In this document: piece by piece, positions 7,349 to 15,654 of the stretch
Position numbering within the stretch: the stretch's first letter is position 1
Layout of the letters: each line of letters opens with the position of its first letter
IMG/VR virus record: IMGVR_UViG_3300001242_000084
Coordinates: 1-25,204 of that record
Length of the DNA: 25,204 nt
Reading direction: 5' to 3' (one strand)
DNA from: a virus
Notes under the pieces: model-generated
What the model saw: only the letters and a program-made list of their open reading frames with translations
Databases searched by the model: none
Told to the model about the DNA's origin: nothing
Position numbers and translations under genes: made by a program

Positions 7349-7837
7349 ATGGCAATTGATATGAACAGTCGTTCAAAGGTACAAAACTTATGTGATTGGA
7401 ATGTCTCATGGGAGAGGTTTTCCATGGACGGAGACGAATTCATAAAAGCAAATCAGACAGTGTATATTCCAAATATGGAGATTGAAACACAAGTACAGAA
7501 TAATAATCTTTTCTTTTCTGGTACGGACAATATTGGGTCACATGCGAGAGTTTATATTCACAATCCAGAAATGAGAGAACATCTTGGCTTTGATAATAAA
7601 GAAGAAAAGCGAACTCAACTAATTCTAAGTGATGAAAAATGCAAAGAAATATTTGATTATAAAACATTTAGCACTTTTAAAAAGCATGTAACTGAAAATA
7701 TCATTACAAATCAAGAAAAATCAAAAATAGTTAATTACGCTAAGAAAATGAAGATAAATGATTATGACAAGATTCAGTATTTAACCGAGTACACAGGTTT
7801 ATCATTTAAAACTGATAAAATAGATGATAAAGAATAA
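7349..7837 (+). CDS. Hypothetical virion protein
   Basis: 162 residues, ATG 7349 with GGAGGG at 7332-7337. I do not recognise the family. The N-terminal 75 residues look beta-rich (CDWNVSWERFSM, YIPNMEIETQVQN, ARVYIHNPEMREHLGF); the C-terminal half is helical and lysine-rich. No signal peptide or transmembrane helix is seen. It is the first gene after the capsid gene once the endonuclease insertion is discounted, a position often held by a head or head-tail joining protein. Role inferred from context only. Confidence 0.65.
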   Translation: MAIDMNSRSKVQNLCDWNVSWERFSMDGDEFIKANQTVYIPNMEIETQVQNNNLFFSGTDNIGSHARVYIHNPEMREHLGFDNKEEKRTQLILSDEKCKEIFDYKTFSTFKKHVTENIITNQEKSKIVNYAKKMKINDYDKIQYLTEYTGLSFKTDKIDDKE

Positions 7838-7865
7838 CCGAATCAAAGAAAAGAGGTGATAGATT

Positions 7866-8549
7866 TTGGGAACTTTACTCCAAAAAATATATGATAAATT
7901 TTTCATAAAAGTATCAGATATAGATTTTACTTACAAACAAGATTTAGTTTTTGAGTTTTTTGAAACTGCCATAGGGTATAGTTACAAAACTACACCACAT
8001 GATTTGAGTTATACTTTGTATTCTAATAATGCAGTTTTAATAATTTATGATGCAATAGAAAATAGTGGAGATATAACTCTTCAAATTAACTCTGATACAT
8101 ATACAATTGCTTTATTAAATACTGATACAAAATTGCAAATAGCAACAAAAATAAAATCTGCTATTGAAGTAAATTATACAGTAGTATTAGATGATATCGA
8201 AAATCCAATGTTAACAATCACTAAACCACTTACAGATAATATTACATTAACATTTATTGATACAGATAATACTAATTTAAATCTAATCATAAGTAAAACA
8301 TATGATGGTATAACAATTTATGATTTAGATATAGATGAAATTGAATTAATTTCATTAAATATGAAAAAAGCATATTTAGATTATTTATTAAAACCATTAT
8401 CTCGTTTAAAAAAGCAAATTGGAACCAAAGATTTTAATCGTTTAGAAAGTAAAGTAGAAGAATTAAAAGTTTATTCATTAATGTTAAGTAATTTAAAGGA
8501 AGAGATTAAGGATTTCAGGCAAGAGTTTAATTCTTATACTAATAGTTAA
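7866..8549 (+). CDS. Head-tail connector-like protein with an inserted beta domain
   Basis: 227 residues from TTG 7866, preceded by AGAGGTGAT at 7852-7860; no ATG alternative lies near. Residues about 1-45 (VSDIDFTYKQDLVFEFFETAIG) and about 155-227 (a helical stretch with LDYLLKPLSRLKKQ) look like the two halves of a small helical connector. Between them, about 50-140 form a beta-rich domain of the type GDITLQINSDTYTIAL...IATKIKSAI...LTITKPL, which resembles a domain also found in other phage structural proteins. That layout suggests a domain insertion. Gene order supports a head-tail joining role, but I cannot name the family. Confidence 0.6.
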   Translation: MGTLLQKIYDKFFIKVSDIDFTYKQDLVFEFFETAIGYSYKTTPHDLSYTLYSNNAVLIIYDAIENSGDITLQINSDTYTIALLNTDTKLQIATKIKSAIEVNYTVVLDDIENPMLTITKPLTDNITLTFIDTDNTNLNLIISKTYDGITIYDLDIDEIELISLNMKKAYLDYLLKPLSRLKKQIGTKDFNRLESKVEELKVYSLMLSNLKEEIKDFRQEFNSYTNS

Positions 8550-8565
8550 TTAAGTTGGTGAAAAA

Positions 8566-8802
8566 TTGAATAATAAAGTTAATAATATCAACAACAGTAG
8601 GATTCTAATTAAAACTCCAAACTGCGAAATTACTTTTGACGATTTATGCAAAAAAGAGTATCTAAAAATAAATAATTTAATGCATATGATTGAGAAACAA
8701 TTTGATATTTCTTTGCATGATTACCCTGAACTAAGAGGAGAAATCTTAAATATTTCAAACTTCATTAAGAGAATCCCCTACTTACAGAGGGAGATCATGT
8801 AA
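8566..8802 (+). CDS. Small hypothetical protein
   Basis: 78 residues from TTG 8566, 16 bases after the preceding stop. The site GTTGGTG in front is weak, so initiation may depend on coupling to the upstream gene. The protein is hydrophilic and probably helical, with a central MIEKQFDISLHDYPELRGEI stretch and no cysteine motif or membrane segment. Family not recognised. Position within the virion gene cluster suggests a small structural or assembly protein. Confidence 0.6.
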   Translation: MNNKVNNINNSRILIKTPNCEITFDDLCKKEYLKINNLMHMIEKQFDISLHDYPELRGEILNISNFIKRIPYLQREIM

Positions 8803-8855
8803 TTAAATAATATAAGTCATAATGATAAAAATAAGAAAAAGGAGGAAAGTAAATA

Positions 8856-9782
8856 ATGGGATATAGTGATTTTCAATTTAAAACGCCAAACGCAGAAGTT
8901 TTCAATTCTATAACCCCTGGGACAGTATTAGCTTCAAAAGCAGTAATAACAGATGCAAACAGTAAAATTAATACATTAGATATTACTGCACCTAAGTTTG
9001 GTGGAACTGCAATTACTTCATCTGCCGCCGAGTTAAATTTAATCGATACTTCTGTGGCAGGAACAGCAGTTGCGTCTAAGGCTTTAGTTTTAGGTGCTGA
9101 TAAAAATGTAGATGTATTAGCAATTGCAGATTTAAAATTGGGTGCAGGCGCAGGTACTTCCGTAACTACACAAATTAATTCTTTGATTAATTTTCCTGGA
9201 ACAATGTCAACATCTGTGATCGACTTCAATACTACAGGTGAACCTGCAATGAAAGTTGTCATAGATGGTGTAGATTATCAAGAAGCAGATGTAGCTGTAG
9301 TAACAAATGGAGTATGGACAAATGGTGCAAGTGCAGCTAATTCTGCTACAAGTTTAGTCGCTGCAATTAATGGAGATACGAGAGCTACTGTACCATTTAC
9401 TGCAACTATATCTGCTGGAGGACATAGCGTAATTTTAACATGGGATGCTGTTGGCACTACTGGTAATAAAACTATTACTACAACTAGTGCATCAAATTGT
9501 ACAGTAGAAAATTCTGTTGGAGGTAGTGCATCTGCAATAAAACAAATGGTTGTTGTAGATCGTGTTGTTACTGCTCAAGATATTTTAGCAAATGAAATTA
9601 ATGTACCTTTGCCTTTTGCCCCAACAAAATTTATTATTCAACATTCTGACACGAATGGCGAAGATAATCCTACAACATGGAGGGCGACTATTGCAACCGT
9701 TCCTAATAGAATAAAGATTACAGGTCAAGGCGCGACAGCATTAATAGCAGGAGATGTCGTACAAATATTAGCCTTTGAGTAA
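8856..9782 (+). CDS. Head-fibre/spike-like virion protein
   Basis: 308 residues, ATG 8856 with AAAGGAGGAAAG. Two related N-terminal repeats (GTVLASKAVITDANSKINTL at about 22-41 and GTAVASKALVLGADKNVDVL at about 68-87) with TSSAAELNLID between them match the repeat style of phage head-fibre proteins and many fibre-like bacterial phage genes. Residues about 125-215 form an A/T/G-rich beta domain (MKVVIDGVDY...SLVAAINGD...GNKTITTTS), and the C-terminal 80 residues are another beta domain (FAPTKFIIQHSD). Codon use is less AT-biased, as expected for an abundant virion protein. Likely displayed on the capsid or virion surface. Family assignment is moderate. Confidence 0.65.
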   Translation: MGYSDFQFKTPNAEVFNSITPGTVLASKAVITDANSKINTLDITAPKFGGTAITSSAAELNLIDTSVAGTAVASKALVLGADKNVDVLAIADLKLGAGAGTSVTTQINSLINFPGTMSTSVIDFNTTGEPAMKVVIDGVDYQEADVAVVTNGVWTNGASAANSATSLVAAINGDTRATVPFTATISAGGHSVILTWDAVGTTGNKTITTTSASNCTVENSVGGSASAIKQMVVVDRVVTAQDILANEINVPLPFAPTKFIIQHSDTNGEDNPTTWRATIATVPNRIKITGQGATALIAGDVVQILAFE

Positions 9783-9831
9783 GAAATAATTAACTATAGC
9801 CAATAAAAATAATTAAGAGGAGGAATTTAAA

Positions 9832-10110
9832 ATGGCAACGAATTTTATAGGAAGATCATTAACGGCAAATGAGGTTGAACAAAATGTCACATTGGATATG
9901 TCTTTTATTAATCTTATTGTAAATGATTCAGTTAATGTAGTAACTTTGTCCTTTGACGTAGCAAGCGCATCGGCATCTAACAACTTAATGGTACTAAAAG
10001 CAGGAGAATCTAGACAGAATTTAGCAGTACCTTTTAGTAAATTATATTATAAAGCTGCTGCGGATACATCTTATATTAGGATTGAAGGGTTATCAAAAGC
10101 AGAATTTTAA
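9832..10110 (+). CDS. Small beta-rich virion protein
   Basis: 92 residues from ATG 9832, preceded by AGAGGAGGAA. Composed mainly of alternating hydrophobic and polar residues typical of a small beta-sandwich (VVTLSFDVASASASNNLMVL, LYYKAAADTSYIRIEGL). I do not recognise the family. It follows the fibre-like gene and precedes a strong hairpin, so the two may form a unit, for example fibre plus accessory or decoration protein. No signal peptide. Confidence 0.6.
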   Translation: MATNFIGRSLTANEVEQNVTLDMSFINLIVNDSVNVVTLSFDVASASASNNLMVLKAGESRQNLAVPFSKLYYKAAADTSYIRIEGLSKAEF

Positions 10111-10124
10111 TTTATTGTAATTTG

Positions 10125-10160
10125 AGTAGAGAATTATATATAATTAATTCTCTACTTTAC
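10125..10160 (+). terminator. Hairpin after the small beta protein gene, probable terminator
   Basis: AGTAGAGAATTA (10125-10136) pairs perfectly with TAATTCTCTACT (10145-10156) over 12 base pairs, with an 8-base loop, followed by TTACATT. The T-tract is short, so it may be a partial terminator or an RNA processing/stability structure that lowers expression of the genes downstream. Confidence 0.6.
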
Positions 10161-10174
10161 ATTATGGCAAGGTT

Positions 10175-11500
10175 GTGATTCCAATTAATGTAAGAAAAGG
10201 ATGGATAGATAGTTCAAATTATTCTTCTAAAGAAGAAATGGTATCAGACGTAAAAGAAAACTTTGATATTCGTAGATATTATAGTGCTGAAGGTAAAAGT
10301 GTAATAATTAGTGATGTTACAACACAAGTAATAATTCAATCTCATTTAAACCCATTAAATGAAGGAAAATATGATAAGAAAATTCATATCCCAATTGAAA
10401 CAGTTGTAAATACTGGATCAATTGTAGAATGGGAAGGTAATAAGTGGATTATTATAAGCAATATTGATAATTTACAAGCATATAAAACTGCAAGTATGAT
10501 TAAATCCAACAACACCCTCCAATTCTACGATCAAAATTCAATTTTATATAATATTCCTTGTATTGTTGGTGAAAAAGTATCACAAAAAACAGAAGAAAAC
10601 AAATATATCACAACAGTTTCGAATGAAATATATTTAACTATTTCTCATACAGAAATAACCGAACAAATAAAAGTAAATGATGTATATAAAATCGGTTTAC
10701 ATTCTTACCAAATAGAAAGTTTACCAGACGATGTTTATATCGGTGGGCTTTTAGTTTTTAAACTTAAGTATAGCGAAGTATCACAACAATTTCCAACTTA
10801 CTCTATTCAAATTCTAAATGGCAACAATATCCAAGCAGATAAAAACAACACATTACAATTACAAATTCAAGTAAATGCAACAGTGAATAACATAACAACA
10901 ATAGTTTCGCCTACTCCATTGCTCATATTTAACTCTTCTAATGATGGAATCTGTACAGTAGATTCAAATGGTTTATGTACTTTCCATTTAGAAAGTTCTC
11001 CTTCTTGGGATTTGGAAACCATTATTGATGAGGAAATGGTTCTAGATTTAGATAAAACATATGAATTGACAGATGATGGTAAATTTTTGTTGAATGATTT
11101 GTTTGGTAGTGATGCTATACCGGGAGTTGTGATTAGTGTGAAGTTGGCTTTAGATGAAAGTGTAGTTGGATATGTAAATATTGATGTTTATGATGTACCG
11201 ATGGATAATTATACAGTCAAGGTTAATGGTGAGCAGTCTATTATAAAAAATTACACAGAAAATTACAGTTGTGTATTTAAAAATAATAGTATTGCTTATT
11301 CTGATGTATCAGTATTTTATTTAACTGGTGACGATGGTGTTTCTGTAACATCGCTTGCTCAAATTACAAGTCAAGATAGTGTTGCTAATACTTGTACAAT
11401 TAAAGGATTGGGATTGGGATATGTGAAATTGTGGGTTAAGAATGTTGGGGAAACAGTTGTTAGTGATGGATTTAGGATTCAGATTGAAAGTTTATTTTAA
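10175..11500 (+). CDS. Virion protein with C-terminal Ig-like region (head closure/tail?)
   Basis: 441 residues from GTG 10175. Initiation looks weak: AAGG at 10169-10172 is only two bases from the GTG, and a four-codon ORF (ATG 10164) ends with TGA overlapping it, so coupling is possible. Residues about 1-205 form an adaptor-like beta domain (IPINVRKGWIDSSNYSSKEE, VEWEGNKWIIISNIDNLQAY) of the sort seen in phage head-closure or tail-completion proteins. About 210-300 and 340-441 look like bacterial Ig-like folds (YSIQILNGNNIQADKNNTLQ; VTSLAQITSQDS, then a strand ending GLGYVKLWVKN). The family is not recognised with certainty. Confidence 0.6.
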   Translation: MIPINVRKGWIDSSNYSSKEEMVSDVKENFDIRRYYSAEGKSVIISDVTTQVIIQSHLNPLNEGKYDKKIHIPIETVVNTGSIVEWEGNKWIIISNIDNLQAYKTASMIKSNNTLQFYDQNSILYNIPCIVGEKVSQKTEENKYITTVSNEIYLTISHTEITEQIKVNDVYKIGLHSYQIESLPDDVYIGGLLVFKLKYSEVSQQFPTYSIQILNGNNIQADKNNTLQLQIQVNATVNNITTIVSPTPLLIFNSSNDGICTVDSNGLCTFHLESSPSWDLETIIDEEMVLDLDKTYELTDDGKFLLNDLFGSDAIPGVVISVKLALDESVVGYVNIDVYDVPMDNYTVKVNGEQSIIKNYTENYSCVFKNNSIAYSDVSVFYLTGDDGVSVTSLAQITSQDSVANTCTIKGLGLGYVKLWVKNVGETVVSDGFRIQIESLF

Positions 11501-11514
11501 GGTGGTGATAAAGA

Positions 11515-12036
11515 ATGTCAATCAATAATGAATTAATTAAATTAGATGGTATTCAAAAATTATTATCTAATATTGGAAATAAAATAATTGAAAATAAAAC
11601 TCTTATGAGATGTTTGCAGTATGATTCGGCAGATGCTTTATCATTACCCGAAGTAACAATGTCTCAGATTAAAAATCTAGTTGGTAAAGGGACTGACCCA
11701 AATAATGAACAAAAAATTTTCAAAATGCCGTTCTATGATAATGTTGTATCTGATCCTCGTACAGAGATTAGATTTTTTATTCCTATATTTGAACCAAATA
11801 ATATATATCTAACAAGTGTAGATATATGTTTTCAGATTGTAATTCATAATGCTAAATGGGATTTAGATGAAAATTATATTAAACCATTAGTTATGGTTAA
11901 TGAAATACTAAAAGATTTTAATGGGCAAGACTTAGGTGGTATAGGTGTTTTACAATTGACGTCATCAATTAAGGTTGCTAATTGGAATTCGAGTTTTTCT
12001 GGATATTTCTTTTATTTGAGTACGAGGTCTGTGTAA
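11515..12036 (+). CDS. Hypothetical virion protein
   Basis: 173 residues from ATG 11515, with AAGGTGGTGAT 11500-11510 as binding site, partly overlapping the previous stop codon. No recognised family. The sequence contains an acidic helical N-terminus and a central beta region (TEIRFFIPIFEPNNIYLTSV). The residues IGVLQLTSSIKVANWNSSFS near the end resemble a strand-turn-strand. The neighbouring genes suggest a head-tail joining or tail-terminator role; this is only positional. Confidence 0.55.
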   Translation: MSINNELIKLDGIQKLLSNIGNKIIENKTLMRCLQYDSADALSLPEVTMSQIKNLVGKGTDPNNEQKIFKMPFYDNVVSDPRTEIRFFIPIFEPNNIYLTSVDICFQIVIHNAKWDLDENYIKPLVMVNEILKDFNGQDLGGIGVLQLTSSIKVANWNSSFSGYFFYLSTRSV

Positions 12037-12039
12037 AAT

Positions 12040-12978
12040 ATGGATATATCACAATATGATCAATATTTTATATATGATGAGCCTGTACAATATATATCTC
12101 AAAAATCTTCAAAGCGAAGATTAGAGATTGAAGCAGAAATTAATAATATTGAATTAGACGAAATAAGTGATGAAGCAAAGATAAAAATATCTAAACTTAA
12201 GGATGAATATGAAAATTTAACATTATTAATATATCCAATTAGAATGTCAAAATATCTTAATTTTCATATGTTAGCAAATTGCTTATTAATAGAAAAGAAT
12301 AAAATACCAGACCCAAAAGTAATTAGTATGAGTTACTTGGATTTTCTGTTTTATTTAATTGAAAATGATCAAAATGGTAATATTTATGCTCAGATGCTAA
12401 CTGGAATTTTTAGTCTATGTTTAGGTATCGAAAGTAATAATATTCGATATATAAAGGACGAACAAGGAAAAATAAATCTTAATCTAAATATTAAATATAT
12501 ATGTAGAAAAAATGAAGAAGAAGTAACCAGATATAGGGAAGAGATACTTGATAAAACAGATTTTGACAATATAAAAAATATAATTATTTATCAAAATATA
12601 CCTGACTATGATGACACTTATATTGATCCTAAAATGGAAAAAGCATTAAAAGAAGCTCAAGAATTTATAAATAAAAACAAAAAGAAAATGGCTTCTTTGG
12701 AAGATCAACTTATTTGTGTTTTAATAAGCACTTCTTTAAGTATGGAAGATATTTATAATTTAACAATTAGAAAATTTTCTAAGATACTTCAAAGAGTTGA
12801 TTATAAATTACATTATGAAATTTATAAAACTGCTTCTATGAGTGGTTTTGTAAAATTTGAACAAGAAGTTGATCATTGGATGAGTGATTTATCTGTTGAT
12901 GATAAATACGCTGATGTAAAGGTTGATTTTGAAGAGTTCAAAAATAAAGTTAATGGTAAAGGTAATGTCAAAAAGTAA
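12040..12978 (+). CDS. Hypothetical phage protein upstream of the tail tube gene
   Basis: 312 residues from ATG 12040, three bases after the preceding stop. Only GAGG at 12027-12030 lies upstream, so translation is probably coupled. Residues about 30-65 are a charged helical stretch; the middle is hydrophobic-helical; the C-terminal third (MEDIYNLTIRKFSKILQRVD, LHYEIYKTASMSGFV) is strongly helical and reminiscent of a family found just before tail tube genes in Firmicutes phages. A tail assembly or chaperone-type role is possible but unproven. There is no membrane segment or enzyme motif. Confidence 0.6.
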   Translation: MDISQYDQYFIYDEPVQYISQKSSKRRLEIEAEINNIELDEISDEAKIKISKLKDEYENLTLLIYPIRMSKYLNFHMLANCLLIEKNKIPDPKVISMSYLDFLFYLIENDQNGNIYAQMLTGIFSLCLGIESNNIRYIKDEQGKINLNLNIKYICRKNEEEVTRYREEILDKTDFDNIKNIIIYQNIPDYDDTYIDPKMEKALKEAQEFINKNKKKMASLEDQLICVLISTSLSMEDIYNLTIRKFSKILQRVDYKLHYEIYKTASMSGFVKFEQEVDHWMSDLSVDDKYADVKVDFEEFKNKVNGKGNVKK

Positions 12979-13005
12979 TTTGTATTATAAAGGAGGAGAT
13001 ATAAC

Positions 13006-14064
13006 ATGGCAAAGAAATTTCTCGTTGGAGTTGGTTCTGTAACGGCTTTCAATATTTCAACAGGAGACATTTTATTCCGCAGTCGTACAATTTTGGACGA
13101 CTCAATTGATATTACAATCGCAAGTGAAGAAATCTCGGCGGGGCAAGGTAATGCACTTCAGTACATTTATTATCATAGCGGAAGGTTTAGTGCAAAACTT
13201 ACAGAAACACAATTTTCTCTCAATATGATTGGGCAAAACGTTGGTTCTTCAATTCTTACTGGTAAAAATGTTTGGACAGAAGAAAACGTTACTTTAGGAG
13301 TAGGTGGGACAGGAACAGTAGTAGGAACACCTATTTTAACACCAGATGTTAGTGGGGCAGATGTTTTTGGTTATGTCACAAATGCAGCAGGAGTTACAAC
13401 TAAAATTACATTTAGTACCAAAGATTTTACTTTAGTTGGTGGAGCAGAAAATGATATCGTATGTGTTCAATATTTTACTTTAGATTCTGCTGCCAGATAT
13501 GTTACGGTTAATTCAAACTTCTTACCTTCAGTTGTTAGATTAGTAATTGATACACAATTAGCAAGTTCTGATGAATCTAGTGCTGCGGGATCTAGTATTA
13601 TTGGTAAAGTCCAGGTCGAGGTTCCAAGATTCCAGATCGCAGGAAGTCAATCAATTTCAATGACTGCATCCGGCGTGGCGCAAACACCATTAGAGGGAAT
13701 GGCTTTAAGTTTTGCAGGAACTGGTGGTTGTAATGGTTCTGGATATTATGCAACTATCGCGGAGGTAATTGATGCTAATAATTGGTATGATAATGTAGGA
13801 TTTTTGGCTATAGCAGATGATACTGTTGCTTTAACTCATCCATCAACTTCAACTTTGACAGTATGGGCAGTTCCTACAAATGGAGATGCGGCATTTAAAG
13901 CTCCAGCAGCAGATTTAAGTTTTACTAGTGGAACAGTTGGAACTTGTACCGTAGGTTTGCATACAGGTATTATAACCACAGTCGCTGGTGGAACATCTGT
14001 CATTACTTGTGTAATTACAAGTAAGAATACTGTTGGTACAACTGCCACTGTAACTGTAAGTTAA
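13006..14064 (+). CDS. Probable major tail tube-like protein with C-terminal Ig-like domain
   Basis: 352 residues from ATG 13006 behind AAAGGAGGAGAT, the best ribosome binding site in the cluster, as expected for an abundant protein. The N-terminal region (GDILFRSRTILDDSIDITIA, then SAGQGNALQYIYYHSGRFSA) has the pattern of tail-tube or related virion proteins: substrate strand, GxGN, YxxHxGR and a run of beta strands. A C-terminal segment from about 300 (SFTSGTVGTCTVGLHTGIIT...SVITCVIT) looks like a bacterial Ig-like (Big_2) domain. High A/T/G/S content and less AT-biased codons fit a virion protein. Tube identity is inferred; a sheath or other structural role is not excluded. Confidence 0.6.
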   Translation: MAKKFLVGVGSVTAFNISTGDILFRSRTILDDSIDITIASEEISAGQGNALQYIYYHSGRFSAKLTETQFSLNMIGQNVGSSILTGKNVWTEENVTLGVGGTGTVVGTPILTPDVSGADVFGYVTNAAGVTTKITFSTKDFTLVGGAENDIVCVQYFTLDSAARYVTVNSNFLPSVVRLVIDTQLASSDESSAAGSSIIGKVQVEVPRFQIAGSQSISMTASGVAQTPLEGMALSFAGTGGCNGSGYYATIAEVIDANNWYDNVGFLAIADDTVALTHPSTSTLTVWAVPTNGDAAFKAPAADLSFTSGTVGTCTVGLHTGIITTVAGGTSVITCVITSKNTVGTTATVTVS

Positions 14065-14086
14065 TTTTTAACTAAGGATTTATTTT

Positions 14087-14275
14087 ATGAGTATGAAATT
14101 ATGTCAAAAAGGAATTCTTTTTCAAAATAGTTTAGAAGCATCTTTTAAATGTTCTATGGATAATTTACCATGCTGTTTTGTAAGATTTTGCGTACAAGAT
14201 AGATGCTTTAAAATGCTCAGTAGTTATATAAGATGTAAAAACAATCAAGAGGTGATTTCATGCCAAAAAGAGTAA
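14087..14275 (+). CDS. Cysteine-rich small protein
   Basis: 62 residues from ATG 14087 with AAGGA at 14073-14077; ATG 14093 is an alternative. Eight cysteines, including CSMDNLPCCFVRFC and later single Cys residues, suggest a small zinc-binding or disulphide-type module. Its 3' end overlaps the start of the next gene by 16 bases, and the AGAGGTGAT site of that gene lies inside it, implying coupled translation. No family recognised. The overlap and intact frame argue for a real gene; function unknown. Confidence 0.5.
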   Translation: MSMKLCQKGILFQNSLEASFKCSMDNLPCCFVRFCVQDRCFKMLSSYIRCKNNQEVISCQKE

Positions 14276-14553
14276 AAAATGAAGATAAAATTGAAGATAC
14301 TGACAAAAATGATATAGAAATCATTAATATTGAGAAAGTAAAAGATGAAAAAGTTGTTCTTAAATTAAGAGAAGAAATTTGTAAAGTAGTATGGGTAAAA
14401 TATAATTTTTTTGGGGTTGACTTTAAGGGATATGGAATTACTTTCAGTCTCGATGATGGATATTTAGTAGATAATATTAAAGATAATATTAAAATCAAAT
14501 ATGAATCTGAAATTGGGAAAGAGGATTTTAAAGCATATCCTATGTTTAAATAA
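14260..14553 (+). CDS. Small charged hypothetical protein
   Basis: 97 residues from ATG 14260 preceded by AGAGGTGATTTC. Residues 1-30 are highly charged (KNEDKIEDTDKNDIEIINI) and the rest looks like a compact beta domain (VVWVKYNFFGVDFKGYGITF, then SLDDGYLVD). Unrecognised. It is the last gene before a 13-pair terminator that closes the structural operon. A position after the tail tube gene would suit a tail assembly protein, but no chaperone features such as a slippery fusion are visible. Confidence 0.6.
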   Translation: MPKRVKNEDKIEDTDKNDIEIINIEKVKDEKVVLKLREEICKVVWVKYNFFGVDFKGYGITFSLDDGYLVDNIKDNIKIKYESEIGKEDFKAYPMFK

Positions 14554-14611
14554 AAATAAGGAGAAGTAGCAGAAGAAATAAAACGCTTCTCTCTTCTCCT
14601 TATTTTTTTAC
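14554..14611 (+). terminator. Strong intrinsic terminator closing the structural cluster
   Basis: AAATAAGGAGAAG (14554-14566) pairs perfectly with CTTCTCCTTATTT (14593-14605) over 13 base pairs. The 26-base loop itself contains a short AGC/GCT and GAAG/CTTC pairing. A run of T residues ends the structure. It starts directly after the preceding stop codon. Confidence 0.9.
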
Positions 14612-14767
14612 TATTTCCACCAAATTATATATCTCCAATAAATCACTGATTTTATACTAAATATCAATATTTATGTCTTATAAAGTCATTGATATAAAAG
14701 GGTTTTATAAACCATAAAAACAATTATCAACTAAAACAAACAATAAAGAAAGGAAGTGCTCCATACA
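14612..14767 (+). promoter_or_regulatory. Intergenic region with presumed promoter for the tail-tip genes
   Basis: 156 AT-rich bases after the terminator and before the next gene. A new promoter is expected here because the terminator is strong, but I see no clean TTGACA/TATAAT pair; a phage-specific promoter is possible. AAAGGAAG at 14750-14757 is the ribosome binding site for ATG 14768. The short palindrome GGTTTTATAAACC (14701-14713) may be coincidental. Confidence 0.3.
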
Positions 14768-15652
14768 ATGGCAAATGAATCAGGCAACATGGAACAAATA
14801 CTTGGAACCTCAAACCTCAACAATGAAACACGCTTCATAAAAACAGATGATAATGGAATTCTCCAAACTTCTACAATGTCCAATGGAGACACTCCTATGA
14901 TTCTAGTAGACACAACTAGAGCTCCATCAATAGGAACAATTCTCCTTGCAAATGCAACATATACATCACCTGTTGTTGATAGACCAGAACAAGATATACC
15001 TGATGGGTATATGCGGATTTGGATACTAACAGATCAAAGTGGAAATCTTTATTTAGAAGAATCTCACAATGAAACAAGCTGGACAACTACATCATCTGCG
15101 GTTGTTTCGGCAGGAGTCTCAAATATATTAGCATGGACAAAATTAAGTAGAAGATATTATAGATGCAGATATGTAAATGGTGCTACACCACAAACAAGTT
15201 TTATTATGATTCATTATACAAAAGGTGTTAATATTGATCCAGTCATGATAGCAGATGGTGATATTGCTACATTAGGGGTAAAAGCTGATACTGCTAATAT
15301 TGATCCAACAGCAAGTTCTTCAGTTAATGCTAATCTAAAAGGAATAATGAAATACATTGTAGGAAATCTAATCAATAATCAAACAAATAAAGCAGTAACA
15401 GCAAGCACTAATATATTAGCATCAAATTATGTCGCATTAAATTATCAACAATCTACATTAATGGTTTCTACAAGTGCTACAGGAATTTTATCTCTAGCTG
15501 TAGACGGTGTTCTTAGTAGTTTAAATAGTGGAGTTGCGCTTGATATAAATAAATGGTATGCATTTGATGTTCTTTTATTGACTGGTTCAACTTATAATCT
15601 TCAATTATCTGTTGATGCAACTATGCAAGTAAAATGGGTTGGAGGTGCATAA
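14768..15652 (+). CDS. Probable tail-tip or baseplate structural protein
   Basis: 294 residues from ATG 14768, chosen over GTG 14756 because the GTG lies inside the AAAGGAAG binding site. The sequence is beta-rich: TRAPSIGTILLANATYTSPV, then a GYMRIWILTDQSGNLYLEES region, then WTKLSRRYYRCRYVNG, which resembles carbohydrate-binding or jelly-roll-like phage tail proteins. The C-terminal 100 residues repeat this style. No signal peptide. The gene overlaps the ribosome binding site of the tail-collar gene, so the two are probably co-translated. Start-proximal codons are unusually C-rich for this DNA. Function inferred from neighbour and fold style only. Confidence 0.6.
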   Translation: MANESGNMEQILGTSNLNNETRFIKTDDNGILQTSTMSNGDTPMILVDTTRAPSIGTILLANATYTSPVVDRPEQDIPDGYMRIWILTDQSGNLYLEESHNETSWTTTSSAVVSAGVSNILAWTKLSRRYYRCRYVNGATPQTSFIMIHYTKGVNIDPVMIADGDIATLGVKADTANIDPTASSSVNANLKGIMKYIVGNLINNQTNKAVTASTNILASNYVALNYQQSTLMVSTSATGILSLAVDGVLSSLNSGVALDINKWYAFDVLLLTGSTYNLQLSVDATMQVKWVGGA

Positions 15653-15654
15653 AA

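Noticed and set aside
8873-9262. Minus-strand open frame of 129 residues
   Set aside because: Lies wholly inside the plus-strand fibre-like gene and has no binding site. Its long open frame reflects the A/T/G-rich repeats of the real gene.
14217-14498. Minus-strand open frame of 93 residues
   Set aside because: Lies opposite the small Cys-rich and charged genes, whose binding sites and overlap are convincing. The translated sequence is a serine- and leucine-rich shadow.
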